DNA of 64,000 bases from Corynebacterium ammoniagenes DSM 20306 (lineage in GTDB: Bacteria; Actinomycetota; Actinomycetes; Mycobacteriales; Mycobacteriaceae), in the NCBI RefSeq assembly GCF_001941425.1, contig NZ_CP009244.1, positions 372,001-436,000 of the forward strand. Reading direction: 5' to 3'. Shown piece after piece: positions 28,339 to 36,869 of this stretch. Numbering within the stretch: the stretch's first letter is position 1; the number at the start of each line of letters is the position of its first letter. The position numbers were made by a program, and so were the translations under genes. Below the pieces are notes generated by a model that was given only the letters and a program-made list of their open reading frames with translations, made no database searches and was not told the DNA's origin.

Positions 28339-29592
28339 GTGGGGATAGTCATTGCATTTCTCGCAGGTATAGTTGCCTGCCTTGTGGCAATGCCAGTTTC
28401 GCGTTTCATCCAGCGCCGAATTTTAAGCTCTCGCCAATCTAGCTCCATTGAAGCTAATCAGGTCACGACGGTAAGCCAAGTTCTGCACTTGGCTATTCAG
28501 GGCGCGCCCACGGGCGTGACGGTGGTGGACCAAACCGGTGACGTCATCTTGTCCAATACCGCGGCTCATGAAATGACGATTGTGCATGATCGCTCCATTA
28601 ACCCTGAGCTGTGGAAAGTGGCAGAAAAGGTCTTTGAGGACAAAGAAGAGCGCACCATTGACCATTCCATTTCCAAGCGCCGAACGGGCAACCGCGTGTT
28701 GCAGATTCGCGCGGTGGTCAAACCGCTCACGCTTATCGATGACCGGTTTGTCATCATTTTCGCCACCGATGAATCCGAAGCCACGCGCATGGAATCCGCG
28801 CGACGGGATTTCGTGGCCAATGTGTCACACGAGTTAAAGACCCCGGTCGGCGGCATCGCCTTGCTGGCGGAAGCCTTATTGGATTCGGTTGATGATCCTG
28901 ACCACGTGGATTATTTCGGGACCCGCGTGCAAAAAGAGGCCTACCGCATGGCGGATATGGTCAATGAACTTATCGCGCTGTCGAAACTACAGGGCGCCGA
29001 AGCACTGCCTGAGCTGGAACCAGTCTCTGTTGATGCCGTCATCAATGAAGCCATCGTGCGCAACCAGTTCACCGCCGAAGCTCATGAAATTCAGATCACG
29101 CGCGGTGTGAGCGTCGATGCCTACGTCGAAGGCGATAAGGCTTTGTTGGTCACAGCCGTGTCCAATCTGATTTCCAATGCTGTGCACTATTCCCCGGAGG
29201 CAATGCCAGTATCGATTTCGCAAAAACGCGTCAACGATGATGTCGTGGCTATCCGCGTGACAGACCGCGGAATTGGTATCGCGGCGGAAGACCAGGCGCG
29301 CGTATTTGAACGCTTTTTCCGCGTTGATAAAGCCCGATCTCGGCAAACCGGCGGCACTGGCCTAGGATTAGCAATTGTAAAGCACGTTGTGGCCAATCAC
29401 GGAGGAAACATCAAGCTGTGGTCTCGCCTTGGTACTGGCTCAACTTTTACAATCGAACTTCCTATTTATCACGAGCCCGAGCCGGAAAAGATCCCAGCGG
29501 CGACAGATAATGAACATGAGAGGCCTGCGAAGGCTGACCTGCATTCCGCGGTCGCTAGGGCAGCTTCTCGTCGAAAGGATAAAACCTCATGA
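28339..29592 (+). CDS. senX3: Sensor histidine kinase SenX3
   Basis: This 417-residue membrane sensor kinase has an N-terminal membrane helix (about residues 2-22), a PAS-like domain (about 45-150), a HisKA dimerisation helix with His164 in SHELKTPVGG, and a HATPase domain (NLISNAVHYS, DRGIGI, TGGTGLGLAIV). SenX3 works with RegX3; in mycobacteria the pair responds to phosphate limitation. GTG at 28339 has AAGGAG 4 bases before it. Its stop overlaps the regX3 start in an ATGA quartet. The corynebacterial counterpart is also called CgtS3, and its signal is less clear. Confidence 0.92.
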   Translation: MGIVIAFLAGIVACLVAMPVSRFIQRRILSSRQSSSIEANQVTTVSQVLHLAIQGAPTGVTVVDQTGDVILSNTAAHEMTIVHDRSINPELWKVAEKVFEDKEERTIDHSISKRRTGNRVLQIRAVVKPLTLIDDRFVIIFATDESEATRMESARRDFVANVSHELKTPVGGIALLAEALLDSVDDPDHVDYFGTRVQKEAYRMADMVNELIALSKLQGAEALPELEPVSVDAVINEAIVRNQFTAEAHEIQITRGVSVDAYVEGDKALLVTAVSNLISNAVHYSPEAMPVSISQKRVNDDVVAIRVTDRGIGIAAEDQARVFERFFRVDKARSRQTGGTGLGLAIVKHVVANHGGNIKLWSRLGTGSTFTIELPIYHEPEPEKIPAATDNEHERPAKADLHSAVARAASRRKDKTS

Positions 29593-30281
29593 CGACCATT
29601 CTCATCGTCGAAGACGAGGAATCGTTGGCAGATCCGCTAGCATTCCTGCTTCGCAAAGAGGGGTTTGAACCGATCGTGGCACACGACGGCAAAACCGCAC
29701 TAGCGGAATTTGAACGCCACGATGTGGACATCGTATTGCTCGACCTGATGCTGCCTGGGATGTCCGGCACTGATGTGTGCAAGCAATTGCGTGCGACCTC
29801 CTCCGTGCCAGTCATCATGGTGACCGCACGCGACTCCGAAATTGATAAGGTCGTTGGCCTTGAACTCGGCGCCGATGATTACGTAACGAAGCCTTATTCT
29901 TCCCGCGAGCTCATTGCGCGTATTCGTGCAGTCTTGCGCCGCGGTGGGGAAGCAGCCGAAGTCGATGAAGAATTTGAAGACCAGATTCTTGAAGGCGGGC
30001 GCGTGCGCATGGACGTGGAGCGCCACACGGTATCTGTGGACGGCGAACCGGTATCCATGCCGCTGAAAGAATTCGATCTGCTTGAGTACTTGCTGCGCAA
30101 TACCGGACGCGTGCTCACTCGCGGGCAACTTATTGACCGTATTTGGGGCGCCGATTATGTCGGCGATACCAAAACCTTGGACGTGCACGTCAAGCGCCTA
30201 CGTTCCAAGATTGAAGCAGAACCGTCCCGCCCACAGCACCTCGTCACCGTGCGCGGGCTGGGATATAAGTACGAGGTCTAA
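29589..30281 (+). CDS. regX3: Response regulator RegX3
   Basis: This 230-residue OmpR/PhoB-type regulator starts with receiver motif MTTILIVEDE and the phospho-acceptor Asp52 in LLDLMLPG. VMVTAR holds the Thr switch, and DDYVTKPY the conserved Lys. The C-terminal winged helix runs from about 130 to 228 (PLKEFDLLEYLLRN, TLDVHVKRLRSKIE). It is translationally coupled to senX3 by a 4-base overlap. A strong hairpin follows. Confidence 0.96.
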   Translation: MTTILIVEDEESLADPLAFLLRKEGFEPIVAHDGKTALAEFERHDVDIVLLDLMLPGMSGTDVCKQLRATSSVPVIMVTARDSEIDKVVGLELGADDYVTKPYSSRELIARIRAVLRRGGEAAEVDEEFEDQILEGGRVRMDVERHTVSVDGEPVSMPLKEFDLLEYLLRNTGRVLTRGQLIDRIWGADYVGDTKTLDVHVKRLRSKIEAEPSRPQHLVTVRGLGYKYEV

Positions 30282-30297
30282 AGACGCATACGGTACG

Positions 30298-30335
30298 AAA
30301 GCCGGCAGGTAGGAAAGTGCTACCAGCCGGCTTTT
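30298..30335. terminator. Bidirectional terminator between regX3 and the Cys-rich gene
   Basis: A long inverted repeat (AAAGCCGGC, then GGTAG, a short loop, CTACC, GCCGGCTTT) ends in a T run on the plus strand. The stop codon and last codons of the convergent Cys-rich gene lie inside it. Confidence 0.88.
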
Positions 30336-31252
30336 GTGCTTGCTGGGTGAAGTGGCAAGTCGATATTGGCCGACTTGGCGGCATCGCGAAGCCGGGCACG
30401 CTCTTCGCAGTGCGCGGCCAAAAGCTCATAAGATTCCTTGCCCATCAATGCAGTGAGCTCCGAAACATGCGAACGCCACATCGGCTCTGGTGAATTATGG
30501 CAGGCAGAATCCGTGGTGCAGTACCAATCAAAATCTTCGCCGCCATTGCCCCAACCGCGGCGGTCATATTCACCGAGGGTGGTGCGCAAGATTTCTTGGC
30601 CGTCCGTGCGCTCTTCCCATTCCTCATGGCGGCGAATAGGCAGCTGCCAGCACACTTCTGGTTTTGCAACGGTAAGTTCCTGGTCTTCTGCCACAGCCCA
30701 CTGGTGCAACGCGCAGCCCGCGTCAGTCGCCCAGCCAGCACGGTTGGCAAAGATGCAGGCACCATCTTGGACTTGGGTTTTCAAGGCGGGTTCCGGCTCG
30801 CCATCATCGCCGTCGAGTTCATCCCAGACCAACCAGGGTTCAATTTGAAGCGGGTCTTCCGCAGCCAAGAAAGAATCCACGTCTGCTGGACGGTTTTGCC
30901 AATATTTCGCGGGCATTTGGGCCACGGCGTCATAGAGTTGATCGCGGTCGGTTTCATCAGCCATGAATGCGCCGTGACTACAGCAGCCCACATCGGGGTT
31001 AGCAGAGTCGATGCCAAGGCAGCGTTCGGTGCCGAACTGGCAGGTGTAATGGGACTCTATCCAGGTTAAATCCACGCTGAAGACATGGTGTTCATCTTCA
31101 GGGTTGGTAAATTCAAACCATTCCCTGGGAAAGTCCGGCGCTAACTCGCGGCCTGCGCGGATGGATGCGGCGGCCGGAGAAAAATCGGGGAAACCAAGAT
31201 GAACGGTTTTCGACGATGGTTGATACTGCTGTAAAAAATCCGGGCGATTCAC
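30320..31252 (-). CDS. Cys-rich conserved protein, similar in context to M. tuberculosis Rv0495c
   Basis: The roughly 310-residue protein has ten cysteines, most of them in motif-like groups: C71/C78 in CQFGTERC, the pair C90-C91 in VGCCSHG, and later [22 protein letters not shown] and WYCTTDSAC. This suggests a metal or Fe-S site, in the style of other zinc/iron-chelating domain proteins. The GTG at 31252 is chosen so that the gene does not overlap the divergent ppx gene (34 bases between starts). A longer upstream frame exists but runs antisense across ppx. Gene order matches Rv0495c beside Rv0496. Function unknown. Confidence 0.8.
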   Translation of the reverse strand: MNRPDFLQQYQPSSKTVHLGFPDFSPAAASIRAGRELAPDFPREWFEFTNPEDEHHVFSVDLTWIESHYTCQFGTERCLGIDSANPDVGCCSHGAFMADETDRDQLYDAVAQMPAKYWQNRPADVDSFLAAEDPLQIEPWLVWDELDGDDGEPEPALKTQVQDGACIFANRAGWATDAGCALHQWAVAEDQELTVAKPEVCWQLPIRRHEEWEERTDGQEILRTTLGEYDRRGWGNGGEDFDWYCTTDSACHNSPEPMWRSHVSELTALMGKESYELLAAHCEERARLRDAAKSANIDLPLHPASTKAGW

Positions 31253-31286
31253 ACTTACCCACGGTAGACCTACTACGCTATTGGGT

Positions 31287-32216
31287 GTGCGATTAGGTGT
31301 ATTAGATGTCGGAAGCAATACTGTCCACCTCGTGGCAGTCAATGCCACAATTGGTGGTCGGCCGACCCCAATGAGTGACTGGAAGACTCCGTTGCGCCTT
31401 GTGGAGCAATTAGACGACGACGGCAATATCCACCCCAAGGGTGTCAAGCGGCTTATCTCTGCCGTCAGCGAAGCTTCTGAGCTGGGCAAAAAGCTTGACT
31501 GCGATGAATTCATCGCCTTTGCTACCTCCGCGGTGCGCTCTGCGCCGAATTCTGATGAGGTCTTGGCGCTGGTGGAGAAAGAAACCGGTGTTGCTCTAGA
31601 AATCCTCACGGGTGAGGAAGAAGCACGCCTGACCTTTTTGGCGGTGCGCCGTTGGTATGGCTGGTCTGCGGGCCGCATTACTAATATCGACATCGGCGGT
31701 GGATCCCTTGAGCTTTCGACCGGTACAGATGAAGAACCAGAGATGGCCTTTTCCTTGGATCTGGGAGCTGGCCGGTTGACGCATAACTGGTTTGATACCG
31801 ACCCACCTGCCAAAAAGGATGTACAAGCCTTGCGCGATTACATCGACGCTGAGCTGGTTGATGCCGCAAAGCAGATGAAAACCCTCGGACCCGCACGCCT
31901 CGCAGTCGGAACCTCAAAGACGCTGCGGTCTTTGTCTCGACTGACAGGTTCTGCACCTTCATCGGCGGGCCCGTTCGTGCAGAGAACGCTGACTGCGGCC
32001 GGTTTGCGCCAGCTGATAAACTTTATTTCTCGTATGACCGCGGCAGACCGCGCCGATCTTGAAGGCGTAAGCTCAGATAGGTCACACCAAATTGTTGCTG
32101 GTGCTCTCGTGGCTGAAGCAGCCATGCGTGCACTGGGCCTAGACAAGTTGGAGATCTGCCCGTGGGCATTGCGTGAAGGCGTGATCTTGCGCCGGACTGA
32201 CAAGGGACTGGATTAA
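31287..32216 (+). CDS. ppx: Ppx/GppA family exopolyphosphatase
   Basis: This 309-residue enzyme of the Ppx/GppA actin-like ATPase family releases phosphate from polyphosphate, or 5'-phosphate from pppGpp. Motifs: [12 protein letters not shown] at the start, [20 protein letters not shown], and the phosphate-binding [10 protein letters not shown]. It is the short form lacking the C-terminal HD domain. GTG at 31287 matches the usual [12 protein letters not shown] start. TACGCT at 31274-31279 sits 7 bases before it, so the mRNA may be leaderless. It lies beside proC as in other corynebacteria. Confidence 0.9.
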   Translation: MRLGVLDVGSNTVHLVAVNATIGGRPTPMSDWKTPLRLVEQLDDDGNIHPKGVKRLISAVSEASELGKKLDCDEFIAFATSAVRSAPNSDEVLALVEKETGVALEILTGEEEARLTFLAVRRWYGWSAGRITNIDIGGGSLELSTGTDEEPEMAFSLDLGAGRLTHNWFDTDPPAKKDVQALRDYIDAELVDAAKQMKTLGPARLAVGTSKTLRSLSRLTGSAPSSAGPFVQRTLTAAGLRQLINFISRMTAADRADLEGVSSDRSHQIVAGALVAEAAMRALGLDKLEICPWALREGVILRRTDKGLD

Positions 32217-32220
32217 GAAC

Positions 32221-33390
32221 ATGGCTGAGGATAAGCAATTAACTGTTGCCGAACTGCTTGCTCGTAGCGCCAAAGAGCGTGAGCGTCGTGGAAGCGCAGA
32301 TACCTCTGCGCAGGAAGAAGAGGGCAAGGAAGTGCCACGTCGTCGACGTCGGCGCAGCCTGGATGAAGGCGGCATCTCCGTTGCGGAGCTCACCGGCTCC
32401 ATCAAGCGTGTCAAAGCTGAGCCTTCACGTTCCCGCCACTCCGAAGCAGCAGATTCAGCTAGCTCAGTAACCCCTGCTCCAGAAAAGACCGAGAAGCCTG
32501 CTGATACTTCGGCGGCTAAGTCTTCAAGCGCTGCAGAAAAGGCGAAGCCAAAGGCCGCGGAGACTCCTGCAGCTTCGAAAACCTCCGCACCATCGAAGGC
32601 CTCGACTGCTGATAAGCCTGCCGAAAAGAAGGAATCGCCAAAGAAGACTGCGAAGCCTGCAGCTGCTGCTGCCTCTGGAGCTGCGGCCACGGCTGGTGCT
32701 AAGGCAGATGCGAAGGCTGATTCTGAGCCAGTAAAGAAGCCTGATACTCCTGCCACCGATGACACGACAGTCATCAAAAAGGTAGAGACCGAGCCGCAGG
32801 CTGGTTCTGCCCCTGTTGAATCCAAGGCCACCGCTAAGGCTGATAAGCCGGCGGCAAAGGCGGACAAGCCTGCTGCTAAGGCCGAAGGTAAGTCAGCCGC
32901 AGCGCGCGTCGATGAGACCACCGTGATGCCGGCACAACCGGCGCCTGGAAAACAGGCGAAGAAACAATCGGCAGCAGCGGCTGCTCCGGCAGCGGCATCA
33001 GCTTCGGCTGCACCAGCCGCGGCTACTACCGACGCAGCCACAGGTGAGATCCCGGTGGTTACAGAGGACACTCGTCCTTCCGAAGCGCAGGTTGCTCAGC
33101 GTGAAGAATACAACGTTGACGCGGACGATGATGACAAGCTCAGCGCAGTATCTATCGTGGTGCTGTCCTTGGTGGGAATTATCCTCGGTGCGATTGTCTT
33201 CAAGGGTTTTGAGGTTCTGTGGGGTCGCTTCGATCGCATCATCGTGTCGATTCTCGCACTAGTCGTCACCGGCGCGATGGTGGGAGTTGTGCACGCTTTG
33301 CGTACCGCACGTGATTCCGTGTCTATGACCTTGGCCGCAATTGTGGGTTTGGTCTTAACATTTGGTCCCTTGCTCATCATCGTGCTTTAA
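32221..33390 (+). CDS. Lys/Ala-rich protein with C-terminal membrane segments (Rv0497-like position)
   Basis: The 389-residue protein has a conserved N-terminal motif TVAELLARSAKERERRG, a poly-Arg stretch PRRRRRRSL and the repeat-like motif ISVAELTGSI. A long disordered Ala/Lys/Pro/Glu segment (about 80-285) follows, including a seven-residue repeat AKADKPA near 200. Three membrane helices lie at about 308-330, 336-360 and 368-389. It starts 4 bases after the ppx stop, hence one operon. A large disordered cytoplasmic domain with a membrane anchor is seen; function is unknown. Confidence 0.85.
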   Translation: MAEDKQLTVAELLARSAKERERRGSADTSAQEEEGKEVPRRRRRRSLDEGGISVAELTGSIKRVKAEPSRSRHSEAADSASSVTPAPEKTEKPADTSAAKSSSAAEKAKPKAAETPAASKTSAPSKASTADKPAEKKESPKKTAKPAAAAASGAAATAGAKADAKADSEPVKKPDTPATDDTTVIKKVETEPQAGSAPVESKATAKADKPAAKADKPAAKAEGKSAAARVDETTVMPAQPAPGKQAKKQSAAAAAPAAASASAAPAAATTDAATGEIPVVTEDTRPSEAQVAQREEYNVDADDDDKLSAVSIVVLSLVGIILGAIVFKGFEVLWGRFDRIIVSILALVVTGAMVGVVHALRTARDSVSMTLAAIVGLVLTFGPLLIIVL

Positions 33391-33442
33391 CAATCAAGCT
33401 CTACTTTTCTGGTTCTTAACGTCCAGATGGCTTCAAGAAAAT

Positions 33443-33477
33443 AGCCGGTCACTTCAAGTTTGTGGTGGCCGGCTTTT
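33443..33477 (+). terminator. Terminator between the Lys/Ala-rich gene and proC
   Basis: AGCCGGTCAC pairs with GTGGCCGGCT (one G-T pair) around a 12-base loop, followed by TTT. It suggests that proC is transcribed from its own promoter. Confidence 0.75.
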
Positions 33478-33501
33478 GCGATTTCTGGCACGCTGGATCG
33501 C

Positions 33502-34299
33502 ATGACAAAAATTGCAGTTATTGGCGGTGGCCAGATCGGTGAAGCACTCACCGGTGGTCTCATCGCATCAGGATTTGATGGACAAGACATTGTTGTAACC
33601 AACCGCCGGGCCGAGCGCCGGGAAGAGTTTGAGAGCACGTACAAGGTCAACACCACGGATAATAACCAAGACGCCGTCACAGGCGCGGATGTTGTCTTTG
33701 TCTGCGTCAAGCCGTACGCCATCGTGGAGATGTTTGAAGAAATCAGCGATAGCTTGTCGGATAACGCAGTGGTTGTGTCCATGGCTGCAGCAATCACTCT
33801 CGACAAGCTCGAGGGGGCAGTGGGGCCGAAGGTTCCAGTGGTGCGTTCGTTGCCAAATACGCCGATGTTGGTTCGTAATGGCATGAATGTTGTCGTCCCG
33901 GGTAAAAACGTCACCAGCGAGCAGCTAGACACCGTTAAGGAGCTACTGTCGACGGTCGGTCAGGTTTTGGAAATCACCGAAGACAAGATGGATGTGGCAG
34001 CAGCTCTGGCTGGCTCAGGCCCGGCGTACTACTTCCTGGTGACCGAGGCGCTTATCGACGCCGGCGTAAACCTTGGCCTGACCCGTGAACAAGCATCGGA
34101 ATTGGCCAACGTGACGGCCGCTGGTTCCGGTCAGCTCTTGGTGGAATCAGAGCGTAACGCCAGCAGCTTGCGCTACGGCGTGTCGTCGCCAGGCGGCACC
34201 ACGGTGGCTGCTTTGCGTGAGTTGGAAGAGTCTGGCATTCGCGGCGCATTCTTCCGCGCCATCGATAAGTGTGTAGAGCGCACCCGCTCCCTGAACTAG
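33502..34299 (+). CDS. proC: Pyrroline-5-carboxylate reductase
   Basis: ProC reduces 1-pyrroline-5-carboxylate to proline with NAD(P)H. The 265-residue Rossmann protein has KIAVIGGGQIGEALTGG at its N-terminus, VVRSLPNTPMLV near the middle, and the signature region in SELANVTAAGSGQLL and SPGGTTVAALREL. ATG at 33502 gives MTKIAVIGG; the frame runs 14 codons further upstream through the terminator stem and is not used. Confidence 0.95.
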   Translation: MTKIAVIGGGQIGEALTGGLIASGFDGQDIVVTNRRAERREEFESTYKVNTTDNNQDAVTGADVVFVCVKPYAIVEMFEEISDSLSDNAVVVSMAAAITLDKLEGAVGPKVPVVRSLPNTPMLVRNGMNVVVPGKNVTSEQLDTVKELLSTVGQVLEITEDKMDVAAALAGSGPAYYFLVTEALIDAGVNLGLTREQASELANVTAAGSGQLLVESERNASSLRYGVSSPGGTTVAALRELEESGIRGAFFRAIDKCVERTRSLN

Positions 34300-34563
34300 T
34301 CGTTCGGCTGGATCGTCGCTTTTGTGAATAATGTGACAAATCTGACTCGAGTGTCCTGAGCGCTTCATGTTTCCCTCGTTATGCGCAGGGTAAATAACGT
34401 ACGTGTGATACATGCGGGGGTGAAATAAATAGTTGTGACAGGAAATTTTTACACTTGAGTCGCATTAGTCACATGTTTCACGTTAGGCTGGTTCCAGCAC
34501 GAGCGTGAAAATTCTGTGGGAGGGGAAGCCTGCAGCGCGTTTCGGGCTGAAAGGTATTGAATT

Positions 34564-34755
34564 ATGGCTAATGAAGATAAAGGGACCTTTCTCACTGTCG
34601 CAGAGGTCGCAGATATTATGCGTGTCTCGAAAATGACGGTGTACCGATTGGTTCATGCAGGTGACTTGCCAGCCGTTCGCGTGGGACGTTCGTTCCGTGT
34701 GAATGACAAGGCGGTTCAGGACTACTTGAATAACTCGATTTACGACGTTGGATAG
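34564..34755 (+). CDS. Small excisionase-family helix-turn-helix DNA-binding protein (Rv0500A type)
   Basis: This 63-residue protein is a single winged HTH of the MerR/excisionase type (FLTVAEVADIMRVSKMTVYRLVHAGDLPAVRVGRSFRV). It is not tied to any phage here. Orthologous genes sit between proC and the bS22 gene in many actinobacteria, as M. tuberculosis Rv0500A. In Streptomyces the related BldC is a developmental regulator. Preceding 264 bases contain AT-rich sequence with TAGGCT at 34483, a possible -10 box. Confidence 0.9.
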   Translation: MANEDKGTFLTVAEVADIMRVSKMTVYRLVHAGDLPAVRVGRSFRVNDKAVQDYLNNSIYDVG

Positions 34756-34775
34756 TCTGCCTGCACTCGTTCTCG

Positions 34776-34847
34776 CAGCGCCCTCCTCTTTGTGTCACGC
34801 AACGTGCAAGTAACACGCACCATGCGGACAGAAGGTGGAGGGCGCTG
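34776..34847. repeat. Long-loop inverted repeat after the HTH gene
   Basis: A perfect 11-base pair CAGCGCCCTCC and GGAGGGCGCTG surround a 50-base loop that itself holds small repeats (GTGTCACG, AACACGCA). It begins 20 bases after the HTH stop and may be its terminator or an RNA structure ahead of bS22. Confidence 0.5.
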
Positions 34848-35005
34848 TTGTATCTCATAGGCATTCCGCTGCGCACAAAGCAGGGTCGTTTTGGGAGCTG
34901 GTACATCGATCAGTAGAATGGTGTGCATTCGTGTCAGTGCCCGCGCGCCGATTCTGGCTGCGGCCTGCTAAAGAGTGCACCTTGAGCGGGCAAGGACCTG
35001 ACAGG

Positions 35006-35021
35006 TTTAGTACGTACTAAA
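35006..35021. promoter_or_regulatory. 16-base palindrome just before the bS22 ribosome site
   Basis: TTTAGTACGTACTAAA is a perfect palindrome, 20 bases upstream of the bS22 ATG. It could be an operator, or a small RNA hairpin in the leader. No known regulator is recognised. Confidence 0.4.
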
Positions 35022-35041
35022 AGTTCGAAAGGAAACCTCCT

Positions 35042-35143
35042 ATGGGTTCAGTTATTAAGAAGCGTCGTAAGCGCATGTCGAAGAAGAAGCACCGCAAGAT
35101 GCTTCGCCGCACCCGCGTGCAGCGTCGTAAATTGGGCAAGTAG
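35042..35143 (+). CDS. Small ribosomal protein bS22 (AURKAIP1/COX24 domain)
   Basis: The 33-residue, very basic product [19 protein letters not shown] followed by [14 protein letters not shown] matches the actinobacterial ribosomal protein bS22, which binds 16S rRNA in the 30S subunit. An AAAGGA ribosome site is 8 bases upstream. Orthologues (Rv0500B in M. tuberculosis) follow the HTH gene in the same order. It is easily missed because of its size. Confidence 0.93.
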   Translation: MGSVIKKRRKRMSKKKHRKMLRRTRVQRRKLGK

Positions 35144-35156
35144 AGCTTCTCGCCCC

Positions 35157-35197
35157 AAGGCTCTGAGTCTTCCACTTCGGTGGGAACTCAGAGCCTT
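35157..35197. terminator. Strong hairpin after bS22
   Basis: AAGGCTCTGAGT pairs with ACTCAGAGCCTT; an inner CCAC/GGTG stem extends it. TGTTCT follows. The convergent HAD gene ends at 35220, so it can serve both strands. Confidence 0.85.
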
Positions 35198-35219
35198 GTT
35201 CTATATCCGGGCGTATTTC

Positions 35220-36296
35220 TTAATTTCTGGGCTGGTTGCCCTTTTTATTGCTGCGCTTGAGTAGAAAGCGCCAGCTGCCGACGGAAAATACGGCAGTCAA
35301 AAGCGCGGGGAGGCCATAGGCGCGAATGGCGCGGCGGACTGAGCGGTAGTCGCGGATAAGCCAGTCATTGTCTTCGGCGAAATCACGCAGCTTCTTATCG
35401 GGGTTAATCGCCACGGCGGTGCCGACCATGGACAGCATGGGAACGTCATTGGCGGAATCGGAATAAGCGGTGCAGCGGGAAAGATCGAGCTGTTCAATGG
35501 TGGCTAGGGCTGCCACGGCATGGCTTTTGCCCGGCCCGTGCAAAATATCGCCGACTAATTTGCCGGTGAATTTGCCATCTTTGACCTCCGCGACGGTGCC
35601 AAGCGCGCCGGTAAAGCCAAAACGCTGGGCAAGAATCTGCGCCAACTGCACAGGCGTTGCGGTAACCAACCAGACCTGCTGGCCGGCATCTAAGTGCATC
35701 TGCGCTAACTCGCGGGTGCCGGGATAAGCGCGTCGGGCCATGGAATTGTCCACAATCTCTTCGCACAGGGCCACCATGTCGTCCACGGACCGGCCGCGGA
35801 AAAAGTCCAGGGCCAACTCGCGGCCTTTGTCCACATCCTGGGCGTTTTCTTTACCGGAGATGCGAAATTTAATCTGCTTCCACGCAATCATGCGGATTTG
35901 TTTGAAAGTTAAAAACCTTTTGCGGGCAAGGCCTAGCCCAAAGGAAAGGAGCGACGAGCCTTGGATCAACGTGTTATCCACATCGAAAAACGCCGCAGCA
36001 CCGGTATCGATCGGGATATCCGGGTCAGCGGCGGTGATGTGCTTGCTACCTGCAGCGTCAAAAGAGCCGGATACTGAATCCACGCCTTTGGCGTAGGAAT
36101 CAAAATCTAAACCATAGACTTCATTAATGGCAGCTCCGGCCGCGGCTTCGCCGGCTTCGCGCTGTTCCTCATCGCCAATGGGTGGCAGGTAGGTATTTTC
36201 AAGGAAATTACGCAGGTTGCCCCGGCTGGCAGTCCAATTTGCTAAGAAATCGCGAGGAGAATCCGGAAAGCCTGGAGGGGTAGGGTTAGATGTCAT
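35220..36296 (-). CDS. HAD-IB family phosphatase (SerB1-like)
   Basis: The 358-residue protein has HAD motif I FFDVDNTLIQ (about 100), motif II in LVTATP, and motif III/IV in GKSHAVAAL and AYSDSANDVPML. A C-terminal hydrophobic stretch (about 332-350) precedes a basic tail. Orthologues near proC and hemA in actinobacteria are called SerB1 or HAD-IB; whether it is a phosphoserine phosphatase is not known. The first 90 residues are extra relative to the family core. AGGA is 6 bases before the ATG. Confidence 0.85.
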   Translation of the reverse strand: MTSNPTPPGFPDSPRDFLANWTASRGNLRNFLENTYLPPIGDEEQREAGEAAAGAAINEVYGLDFDSYAKGVDSVSGSFDAAGSKHITAADPDIPIDTGAAAFFDVDNTLIQGSSLLSFGLGLARKRFLTFKQIRMIAWKQIKFRISGKENAQDVDKGRELALDFFRGRSVDDMVALCEEIVDNSMARRAYPGTRELAQMHLDAGQQVWLVTATPVQLAQILAQRFGFTGALGTVAEVKDGKFTGKLVGDILHGPGKSHAVAALATIEQLDLSRCTAYSDSANDVPMLSMVGTAVAINPDKKLRDFAEDNDWLIRDYRSVRRAIRAYGLPALLTAVFSVGSWRFLLKRSNKKGNQPRN

Positions 36297-36410
36297 CGCG
36301 TTCCTGGGAGAGAAGTTAAAACTTAAAGTCTTTCAGTAATGTTTCTATAGTAATGGTTTTAGCCCTGCTCGTCTTGTGCAAAACAGGACGGGATAGTTTG
36401 AGGGGCCCAC

Positions 36411-36668
36411 GTGCTGGTCAAAAGGAGATGTGCCATCCACACCGTAGAATTAATGGTTCGTACAACCTGCGGATCCTGCAAGCGTGTTCATGAACAAATC
36501 ACCCCAGTGGTTGAAGCAGCAGGCGCGGAGTTAATCGTGCGCAACGTTGACCATGACCAGGAGCTCGCAGCGGAATACGGGGACCGCGTTCCGGTTGTAG
36601 TAGTTGACGGGGAAGAATTTAGTGCCTGGGAAGTCGACAACGAAGAACTCGCAGCGGAGCTTGCATAA
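36411..36668 (+). CDS. Glutaredoxin-like protein
   Basis: This is a small thioredoxin-fold protein with a CGSC redox motif (about residues 20-23 in VRTTCGSCKRVH), a cis-proline in RVPVVVVDGEEF, and length 85. It is a glutaredoxin-type protein that may reduce mycothiol or protein disulfides. The start is uncertain: GTG at 36411 has GAGGGG 5 bases upstream, but AAAAGGAG (36420-36427) fits better to a start near 36435, where only ATC is in frame. It precedes hemA. Confidence 0.82.
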   Translation: MLVKRRCAIHTVELMVRTTCGSCKRVHEQITPVVEAAGAELIVRNVDHDQELAAEYGDRVPVVVVDGEEFSAWEVDNEELAAELA

Positions 36669-36725
36669 ACCATCGGCGTGTCGGCGGCGGTTCGGGAATC
36701 GTGGACTAAAAGGGTATCCTTTGGT

Positions 36726-36754
36726 TTGATCTAATTTATCGTACTTTTTATTGA
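36726..36754 (+). promoter_or_regulatory. Possible hemA promoter
   Basis: TTGATC and TATTGA are separated by 17 bases in an AT-rich patch about 115 bases upstream of the hemA ATG. They resemble sigma-A type boxes but the -10 is not ideal. Confidence 0.3.
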
Positions 36755-36869
36755 TACACGGAGTGTGGCGTTCAGGCGCTGAGGTTGCCATGACGCGGCG
36801 AAAGTGCCGGCCCTACATACAAGCTGCCATCGACGTTTGCGCTGCACCCGAACACCTGGAGGAATGTTC

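Noticed and set aside
31253..31813. Upstream extension of the Cys-rich gene (497 codons)
   Set aside because: It would run antisense across the first half of ppx, whose DVGSNT and DIGGGS motifs are clear.
32139..33071. Minus-strand Ala/Ser-rich frame (310 codons)
   Set aside because: Reverse of the low-complexity Lys/Ala-rich gene; the composition explains the long open frame.
34564..34755. Excisionase as a sign of prophage or integrated element
   Set aside because: The gene is a core actinobacterial regulator with conserved neighbours (proC, bS22); no integrase or attachment repeats are nearby.
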